Shown here in pieces: positions 57,106 to 64,000 of a stretch of DNA of 64,000 nt. The DNA is from Phanerochaete sordida (lineage: Eukaryota; Basidiomycota; Agaricomycetes; Polyporales; Phanerochaetaceae): assembly GCA_019973155.2 (NCBI GenBank), contig BPQB01000013.1, positions 310,001 to 374,000 on the forward strand, given 5' to 3'. A program made the translations under genes and the position numbers. Within the stretch, counting starts at the first letter, position 1; every line of letters starts with the position of its first letter. Under the pieces are notes generated by a model, which worked only from the letters and a program-made list of their open reading frames with translations, was not told the DNA's origin and did not search any database.

Positions 57106-58807
57106 ATGCTTGCTGCAGCACTCGCGCTGGGCTCTCTCGCGGGGGCCACCCTGGCGACGCCGTTCTTCAGCCCCGTCGACGCCATGAACCTCTTCTCCCG
57201 GAACGCCCAGATCAGCTCCGGGTGCAGCACGAGCGGACCCGCGTCGTGCCATAACACGACAAAGGAGACCAATCTCTGCTGCTTTGAGTCCCCTGGCGTA
57301 GGTTGTCGTGTCCTGCTGGCGAGGACGGCGGCTCAGTCCTTGCGCAGGGTCTTCTCCTTCAGACGCAGTTCTGGGATACAGACCCCTCCACCGGCCCTTC
57401 CGACAGCTGGACAATCCACGGTAAGGTCTCGTGATGTAATAATGACGTCTCTATTGACTCAGGGCTATCTTGTAGGTCTCTGGCCGGACAAGTAATGCTG
57501 TTTCCTATCCAATCGCGACCTTGTCCCTGACCGAGTGTCCCTGACAGCTGCGATGGCACGTTCTCCGAAAACTGCGACGCGTCCCGTGACTACACCAACA
57601 TCGCCGGTGTACGTGCCACAAAGTATTTCAGTCCATTCTCTGTAAACTGACTCTGCTCTCAGCTTCTGACAGCCCAGGGTGCGGCGGATACCCTTTCCTT
57701 CATGCAGGAGTACTGGGTCGACATCAACGGCCAGAACGAGCAGTTCTGGGAGCACGAATGGAGCACCCATGGCACCTGCTACAGTACCCTGAAGACCTCC
57801 TGTCTTCCGTCCGGCAGCGCCAAGGGCGCTGAGGCGGTCTCGTTCTTCAACACCGTCGTTGCCCTCTTCAAGGTAGGCTGCCCTGGATTACTCACATGAT
57901 AATTCCTGACCATGCTGTCACAGACGCTGCCTACCTACGACTGGCTATCCTCTGCGGGCATCACTCCCTCGTCGAGCAAGACCTACACTCTGTCGCAGAT
58001 CACCTCGGCTGTCCAGTCCGCGCACGGCTTCATCCCGGCCCTGAACTGCGATAGCAGCACGACCATCAGCCAGATCAGCTACTACTTCAACCTGAAGGGC
58101 TCGCTCCTCGACGGCACGTTCGTGCCCATCGGTACGCGCAATCCCCCTTTGAGGAGACTTCTCTGACTGGGATGAACTAGATACGCCCGAGAAGGGCACC
58201 TGTGCTTCGAGCGGACTCAAGTACATCCCCAAGTCCGGCTCTGGCAGCAGCTCCCCTACCACTTCCGTAAGTCCATCCTCGTCGGCCGCTCAGCCACGAG
58301 ATCCTGACCCGCTATCTATAGGCCGGTGGTTCCTCCCCTTCAGGCACCGTAAGCGCAGAGCCTCATTGCACACAGTTGTGCCCTTGCTAAGATCTACCCA
58401 GGGCGGCCTCCCGTCGAAGGCCCACCTCCAGGCGAGCACGACCGGCGCGCTGCTGACCGCCGGCACGTGGTCGACGCAGACGCCAGCGACGTACACCATC
58501 TCGGGCTCGCCGAGCGGCTTCACGCTCTCGACGTCCAAGGGCAAGTGCGCCGTCTCGAGCGGCACGCTCGCCTGCGGTAGCAGCGTCTCGACCGCGTCGA
58601 CCTTCACCGCCGTGCGCCCCTCCCCGCTGCTCCCGCGTCCCTTTGCTGACAGCCGTGCAGGTGACGTCGGGCTCGCAGCTGCTCCTCGCGTTCCAGGGCT
58701 CGACCGCGTGGACGAGCGACAGCACGCCGAGCGGCACCGACCAGGAGACCGTGTTCACCGGCACGGGGCACTCGGTCGACTACACCATCGCGATCGTCTC
58801 GACGTAG
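57106..58807 (+). CDS. secreted ribonuclease T2 with C-terminal extension domain
   Basis: Extracellular or vacuolar acid RNase cutting RNA through 2',3'-cyclic phosphate. Signal peptide at ATG 57106 (MLAAALALGSLAGATLA), a Cys-rich start (SSGCSTSGPASCHNTTKETN), then the two catalytic segments: CAS I SWTIHGLWPDNCDGTF and CAS II FWEHEWSTHGTCYSTL (about 57746-57790). CAS I is spread over three exons: DSWTIHG ends at 57420, a 16-nt exon (57476-57491) gives LWPD, and the next exon supplies NCDGTF. Later: ISYYFNLKGSLLDGTFVPI and a Ser/Gly linker, then a beta-rich domain of about 110 residues (SKAHLQASTTGALLTAGTW, YTISGSPSGFTL, DQETVFTGTGHSVDYTIAIV) as in fungal T2 enzymes. Stop 58805-58807. About nine introns. 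Confidence 0.93.
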
Positions 58808-59053
58808 GTCCCTGTCCGCAGAGAGGGCCTGCTTCAGGGTTCTGTAGCATTGAGGAGCGGACGAAAAGTCGGACGGAATTCTGGGACTATGTGTGGATTT
58901 GGCCTGGACGGATGTATAGCAGCGCTGTGTATTTTAGGTTATTCTTCGATGTTTTGCACACCAAACTGCGGGCGCCTCAGTCACATGCCCGGCGCGACGC
59001 GTACGCGCCTCCGAAGATGCGGACGACTGCCTCCCTGACCTTATCCCTCCACG

Positions 59054-59598
59054 ATGGCCCCACCCCCGCCGTCCGACCACCCCGCCTTCCGCCTGCGGCT
59101 CCTCGCGAGCCCGTTCGCGGTGTCGCAGCTCACGCCCGACGAGCCCGTCCCCGCGCACCTCGTGCGCGCCCTGGCGGACCCCGCCGCGGCGCAGGGCCGC
59201 TTCGTCTCGGTCACGCGCACCGCCGACGAGCTCTCCGTCGTGCGCGAGACGGACGAAGCGGACGCGGCCTGGCGGTGCATCCGGATCGCGGGGCCGATGG
59301 ACTTTGGTGGGTCGCTACTTCGCTGTGTCTCGGGCGATGCGGGATGTCGATGGCTGAGTGCGGGTGTGCCAGGCATCACGGGCGTCATGGCGAACCTCAC
59401 CGCGCCGCTGAAGGCTGCGGGCGTGCCCGTCTTTGCCGTCTCGACGTGGTGCGTCCCTGGCTCCTAGATGAGTACAAAAGCGAGCGGGATTTTTGACGAG
59501 CACGCGGCAGGAACACCGACTACGTGCTCGTGCCGAAGGACGATGCGGAGCGCGCTGTGCGGGCGCTGACGGACGACGGCTGGCAATTCGACGCGTGA
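59054..59598 (+). CDS. ACT-domain protein (CASTOR/ACT_7-like)
   Basis: Three exons: 59054-59306, 59373-59448 and 59511-59598, giving a small protein of about 138 residues. The second half, AWRCIRIAGPMDFGITGVMA followed by NLTAPLKAAGVPVFAVSTW and NTDYVLVPKDDAERAVRALT, is a typical ACT fold of the kind that binds amino acids in regulators such as CASTOR. The N-terminal half (FRLRLLASPFAVSQLTPDEP) is the partner subdomain. No enzyme domain is attached, so a small-molecule sensor is likely (inference). Splice phases are consistent (split Trp codon at the second intron). It lies on the same strand as RNase T2, 246 bp downstream. Confidence 0.83.
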
Positions 59599-59848
59599 CA
59601 AGAGGATGGGTATATTGTTATTACACGCCTCTCCACAGCGTTTTTATAGGTGCAGATTCTAGTGTGGAGTCTAAGTTCGGGTCCAGAATCCGGCCGCACA
59701 TATATTAATCTATGAAACTATAGCACGGACTACGAGACAGGCAGCAAAACGGCGGAAGGCGCATGCGATCTGCGCTCGATTCGGAGGCGTCATCGGAGCC
59801 CCTTCGTCGAGTTGGGGTCGAAAGGCCTGGGTAATGATGCATTGTCCA

Positions 59849-61915
59849 TCATAGATCGTCGGCCCCGTCGGCAGGCAGGCCGTCGCGTGCGGCCTCCTCG
59901 CCATCGCCAGTGTTGTCCTGGTCGTCATGACCCTTGTCAACAGCGGCGTCGGTACCTATGTCAGAGGCGTTATCAGGTGCATCCTCGTCTTCATCTTCGC
60001 TTGCGTCTTCGTCTTCGTCCTCATCTTCGCCCTTGTCACTCTCATTCTGGACCTCATCTCCGTCGTTATCCTTAACTCTACTCCCATCTTCCACGGCGTG
60101 CTTCTCACACGCTTTGATACGGCCCTCTGGCACAATCCAATCAGTCGGATCCGGAGAGTACCCTGGGTTGATGTCTATCGAAAAATAGTCATTGAAGAGC
60201 AGGCTCTGCTCTGCGTCGTCCTCGTGAATCACGGCGCGCACCCTCGTACAGATCGCGCGACCCCAGCCATACTCCTCGCGCTCGCGCAACGCCTCCAAGA
60301 ACTCCGCCCACCTCCACTCTCTGCACACCTTGCCGTCAATAACCGAGAAAGCCGTCATCTCGGCCTGCGGGGACAGAGCGACGGTGCGCATGAGGGGGAG
60401 GGCCACGCCTATCACGACATGCTCGTCGTCGAGTCGCTCGAGCTCGCGCGGCGCGAGCAGCCGCGCGGCGGCGCACACCGGGCTGTGTGCGATGGCGAGG
60501 CGCTGCACGTTTGGGACATGCGCAAGCAGCTCGCGCGCGACGTCGACGGTGAATTCCCAGCTCGGCGCGTGCTCGTTCTCCTTCTTCAGGCCTCCGAGCC
60601 ATACGTGCGAGACCTGCGAGAGATCGAGCTTGGGCCAGAGGATGGCGTCGAGGACATCTGCGCGATAGGGTATGGGGATGGATATTGCGGGAGGCGGGGC
60701 GTGTTCAAGGAAGCCATCGCTCATACGCTGGAAGAGGAGCTCCTCGTCGCCGTGTCGTGGGATTGTCCACGCGCACAGGCGGGCCATGGGCAGGCAGGAT
60801 GAGCCGTACCAGCTGCTGGGCACTTGGCCGCGGTACTCGTAGGGCACAAGCGACAGGGCGCGGAATGGTGCGGGATTGCGGGAGATCTTGTCAATGATCG
60901 GCGCGAACAGCGCTACGAAGTCGTCGTATGTCCAGTATACGATGTTTTCTGACGCTGCCTTGTTGTAAAACTGGACGAAGTGCAGGTGGACGCGTGCGCT
61001 CCCAGGGAAGGAGAGAGCGTCGAGGAGCGCTTGTCCAGGCCGAGCATCGTAGCCGAGTTTCAACGACCTCAGATGCGGCAGGGTCACTGAGCTAGCCTGC
61101 AGACGGCTGGCATTTTCGGCGAAAGGAGCCCACAATAGCAGCAATGACAGGTCGGTGAGCAGCGGGAGGGATCGTAGTAGCGTCGCAATTTCGGAAACCG
61201 TGGATAACGGATAGTTTATTCGTCCGATCCCTCGATGATCCCACCTCTTGTCGGGAGCCCAGGGTGATTGGAGAGTCAGCACCTTCAACCGCGCGCACTG
61301 CTCGAGCGGTGTGAGGCTCCAGTTGAGCCTGTCCAGGACGAGCTCTTCGATGTGCTCGTGGCCGAACGGAAGCGCATTGAACGTGACGTCGCTCTGGTCG
61401 ACATGGATGCGGCGCAGGCGCGGGAGACCGCGTTCCCAGCGCGGGAGCAGCGAGGCAAACGCCTCCGTGTAGACATCGTCGAGGTAGATAGAGCGGACGC
61501 GGTCGCCGGCGACTTCGAGGATGTGCTTGGCCTTGCGCGCGCCGTCTGGGCCGATGACAGCTAGGCGCAGCGGGCCCTGGCGCGAGCGTTGCAGAAACGC
61601 GTCGACGAGCGCAGATGGGGTGTACCTGTCGAGCGCAATATAGGACCAGAGCACCGGCCAGCCCAGAGCGGCCTCCGCCCATTTGCGGCATACCAGGACC
61701 ACCGACGTCCAGTAGTACCATCGCAGATTTTCGATGTATGGATCACTCTTGTAGCGCCAGGTTCCACCAAGATCTGTGGTACCGAAGTCAGAGAGCTCTT
61801 GGAATATCATCGCCAGGATCTCGTTTGGAAGGCTGTTGATACGGAAGTGTTCCGCCACAGACACCGTATCGCTGTCTGGTCGACGCCGATGGACTGTTGC
61901 GGTGCCTTCTACCAT
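59849..61915 (-). CDS. F-box protein with long acidic C-terminal tail
   Basis: Single long exon. I take ATG 61913-61915 (MVEGTATVHRRRPDSDTVS); the frame stays open further upstream without an ATG, so a 5' exon may be missing. The F-box is EHFRINSLPNEILAMIFQEL followed by SVVLVCRKWAEAALGWPVLW, a standard agaricomycete form. The middle part has leucine-rich strands (LPRLRRIHVDQSD, HIEELVLDRLNWSLTPLEQC, LPHLRSLKLGYDAR) and a C-terminal block with VPNVQRLAIAHSP. The last 80 residues are Asp/Glu repeats (EDEDEDEDASEDEDEDAPDN). It differs in plan from the two tandem F-box genes at 29-32.6 kb. Likely SCF adaptor; target unknown. Confidence 0.82.
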   Translation of the reverse strand: MVEGTATVHRRRPDSDTVSVAEHFRINSLPNEILAMIFQELSDFGTTDLGGTWRYKSDPYIENLRWYYWTSVVLVCRKWAEAALGWPVLWSYIALDRYTPSALVDAFLQRSRQGPLRLAVIGPDGARKAKHILEVAGDRVRSIYLDDVYTEAFASLLPRWERGLPRLRRIHVDQSDVTFNALPFGHEHIEELVLDRLNWSLTPLEQCARLKVLTLQSPWAPDKRWDHRGIGRINYPLSTVSEIATLLRSLPLLTDLSLLLLWAPFAENASRLQASSVTLPHLRSLKLGYDARPGQALLDALSFPGSARVHLHFVQFYNKAASENIVYWTYDDFVALFAPIIDKISRNPAPFRALSLVPYEYRGQVPSSWYGSSCLPMARLCAWTIPRHGDEELLFQRMSDGFLEHAPPPAISIPIPYRADVLDAILWPKLDLSQVSHVWLGGLKKENEHAPSWEFTVDVARELLAHVPNVQRLAIAHSPVCAAARLLAPRELERLDDEHVVIGVALPLMRTVALSPQAEMTAFSVIDGKVCREWRWAEFLEALREREEYGWGRAICTRVRAVIHEDDAEQSLLFNDYFSIDINPGYSPDPTDWIVPEGRIKACEKHAVEDGSRVKDNDGDEVQNESDKGEDEDEDEDASEDEDEDAPDNASDIGTDAAVDKGHDDQDNTGDGEEAARDGLPADGADDL

Positions 61916-62182
61916 AGCGCGGCGTTTGTGCTCGAAGTGCTCGTGGTGGTAGAAGAGAAGTTGAAGCCACTCGTCTGGCAGCGCCAAGTCCTATTTACTC
62001 GGAGTGGCCCACGGCGAGCGAAAACATTTTGATCTCGCTTTGGCCCTGAGGCTCGGCCGCTGCCTGAAAGTGATCATTCCCAGTCCATTACATAACAATA
62101 GATAAATGTACGCTACATCCAATAAAATAATGACGTCCGGGCGCCACATATAGGCCCCAATTGTGAGGTGTATCACTGGACA

Positions 62183-63792
62183 TTAGTTCGTCTCAGCGTA
62201 CGTGGACGGTGTCGTCGCCAAGCCGACGCGTTGATTCGTGGTGTCTGAACGTTGTACTTAGAATTATTGCGCGCCACATTGAATGGGAAATGGGACCTAC
62301 CATAGACTGAGTAGAACCTCTCGAGGAAGGTCTGGCCATTGATGAAGTCGAGGCCCTGGCCGAGCATGTCCCCGAGGTCCGCAACAATGAGGTACACGTA
62401 GTCGTTTGAGCCGCCGAGAAGCGTGTTCAGCGAGCGCTGTAAGGACCCATATCAGCAAGCGGTCGGACGACAGTGGCGTTCGCACGCACCGGCCAGATCT
62501 GTGCGTTAGGCGTCAGAGTGTATGTTGTGCCGCCGATAACGAAGTTGAGGGGCTGCAGGTTATCGTACTGCGCAGGGGTCAGGCGGAGCAGGCCGACTGA
62601 CTGGTCCTCGACGGCGCCAGTCGCGGACTTGTATGCGTTGAATGCCTCTGCGATGCCCAGATGGTCAACGACGACTCGAACACCCATGGCAAACTCAAAG
62701 CCTACCAGTAGCAATCATGATGAGAGTGGTGCCGGTGTCGACGATGCCGGCGGTGTTGCTCAGCAGCTGTTGGCTTCCGTACGAGAGCGTCTGGTCGATG
62801 CCCCAGTACGCAGACGCGGGGTATGTAGTTGTGATTGGTCTGCGAATCTGGTCAGCTGGACGTCGTTCACACTCGGCGGCCCTACACTTACACATAGTTG
62901 ATGTCACCAGTGTACTTCGTCGGGTCGACACCCCCAAAGGTGAGTTCACCGTTCGTGGTCGTATCTTGCGTCGTGGGCTCGAAAGAAATACCAATCGCCT
63001 CCCATGGTATTGACCCCTGGGAGTGGAGGTTGTCTGTGACCGTAGGCACAGTCGAGCTGCTGTCGGGCTTCAGGGTGCCCTCGGTGAGATCGACAGGTCC
63101 GATGCTGCCAAAGGACCCTGATCAGCAGAATTCCTCCCTTCAAGAGGCCAGCCTACCCAATGATCCCATCAACACCAGCATTCCAGCCGGTAGATTTGTC
63201 TGCCACGCCGATGCTCTGGCTCTCGATGACGAGGCTGCCAAGGGTCACCTGGTCGAGCCACTCCTGGCCTGAGAACGACCCGGAGCCGTACGTGACGGAC
63301 TAGAAGCACATTCAGACGCTGCTTGGCGGGGCACAAAGTCGTGGGTGCACTCACGACAGTGTCACCGGTAGTCCGGCTCGTCGAAGTCGGGACGTAGCTC
63401 TTGCCGGCGCCGACCCATGTGTTCGAGCTGCCGGTGTCGACGAGGAGGTTGTCTGCACGAACATCATCAGCAACAAGGCGCACTAGCACAATGCGGGGGC
63501 ACTGACACGTCGTCGCGGGGCTACCGACGCCGACCGACGCGATATACGACACCGCGGTGTTCGTGACAGGCACGTCCCCGTCCCTCCGTGCGTACGCAGA
63601 GCCGGGGAGGCGGCTCTTGAGGTGCCGCGCGCGCGCACGGTCGGCGCGCACGATGTCGAGGGGCTCGGTCGCGTTGTACGCCTTCACGAACGGCAGCGAC
63701 ACCACCGGGACGGACACAGGCGCGGGTGCAGGGACTGCCGCGGCCGCGAGGGCGAGCGAGACGAGCGCGAGGAGCTGGGGGCCGGCGAACAT
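62183..63792 (-). CDS. secreted pepsin-like aspartic protease (family A1, polyporopepsin-like), copy 2
   Basis: Signal peptide from ATG 63790-63792 (MFAGPQLLALVSLALAAAAV), Ala/Pro-rich pre-region, propeptide (RARARHLKSRLPGSAYARRD) and mature start TAVSYIASVGVGSPATT. First catalytic motif LLVDTGSSNTWVGAGKSYVP at about 63400-63455; then VTYGSGSFSGQEWLDQVTL and GVDGIIG. Second motif NTAGIVDTGTTLIMIATG at about 62700-62760. The C-terminus GLDFINGQTFLERFYSVYD continues as TTNQRVGLATTPST, stop at 62183-62185. About eight introns in positions that mirror copy 1 (5439-7239), including one that splits the final YSVYD/TTN junction. A TATA box lies about 95 bp upstream. Should be active. Confidence 0.92.
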
Positions 63793-63884
63793 CGTGTGCG
63801 GGGCCTACGGCGGAGGGGGTGTGGAGGGAGGGGGAGGGGAAGAGCCGCAGGAGCTGGGCCTGCACCGACGTCGCGTCCGGCCGC

Positions 63885-63890
63885 TATATA
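63885..63890 (-). promoter_or_regulatory. TATA box of aspartic protease copy 2
   Basis: TATATA (context TGTATATAGC on the minus strand) about 95 bp upstream of the ATG at 63792, in GC-rich surroundings. Confidence 0.6.
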
Positions 63891-64000
63891 CACAGGGCGT
63901 GCGAGGAATGGTATACGCGGACTTCGGACGCGGATGGCGCGAGCAGCGGGGCGACCGCACTCGCGGGGGGCGTCCACATGGGCGAGCTCTGCGGCGCGCA

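Noticed and set aside
59927..60802. 291-codon frame on the plus strand
   Set aside because: Antisense to the third F-box gene; its hydrophobic start is the complement of the Asp/Glu repeat.
1..64000. Mobile elements, CRISPR arrays, plasmid or viral genes
   Set aside because: No transposase, integrase, reverse transcriptase, terminal repeats or regularly spaced repeats were seen on either strand.

Overview
The window is nuclear DNA of a filamentous basidiomycete, most likely an agaricomycete (inference). The evidence is very dense genes on both strands, almost every gene cut by short GT-AG introns of about 45-60 nt, GC-rich codon use, and agaricomycete gene types: polyporopepsin-like aspartic proteases, agaricomycete-style F-box proteins and a short-intron P450. 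I see no transposase, reverse transcriptase, CRISPR array or bacterial-style operon.

Layout. 0-10 kb: 3' end of a class I myosin (+), a cytochrome P450 (+), a secreted aspartic protease (-), a Ser/Thr-rich single-pass surface protein (+) and an 82-residue membrane protein (-). 10-25 kb: an acidic coiled-coil protein (-), riboflavin synthase (-), a secreted GH5 exo-1,3-beta-glucanase (-), a taxilin-like coiled-coil protein carrying an embedded SUMO-like domain (+), UDP-GlcNAc pyrophosphorylase (-) and an unresolved multi-pass membrane protein (-). 25-38 kb: a BRCA2/Brh2-type recombination mediator (+), two tandem F-box paralogues (-), an alkaline ceramidase (-), the alpha subunit of mitochondrial processing peptidase (-) and an intron-containing tRNA-Cys (+). 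38-48.5 kb: an M20 amidohydrolase (+), a tandem-bromodomain RSC4-like protein (+), the DHHC palmitoyltransferase Pfa4 (-), a probable mitochondrial protein (+) and a SAS4-domain-like nuclear protein (-). 48.8-64 kb: an aldo/keto reductase and a membrane-anchored aldehyde dehydrogenase side by side (-), a RING-H2 E3 ligase (+), tRNA-Trp (+), a secreted RNase T2 (+), an ACT-domain protein (+), a third F-box protein (-) and a second aspartic protease (-).

The set is mainly housekeeping (cell-wall precursor supply, riboflavin, protein import, palmitoylation, chromatin, recombination) mixed with secreted hydrolases. Nothing indicates one co-regulated cluster; the AKR/ALDH pair is the closest to a functional neighbourhood.

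The most unusual points are the SUMO-like fold spliced in frame into a taxilin coiled coil, a series of Phe-x-x-Ala BRC-like motifs in the BRCA2 homologue, tiny exons (7, 16, 17 and 18 nt) that sit at or near catalytic motifs, and two introns that appear to use GC-AG borders. Exon borders were inferred by eye from reading-frame continuity and splice consensus, without transcript data.
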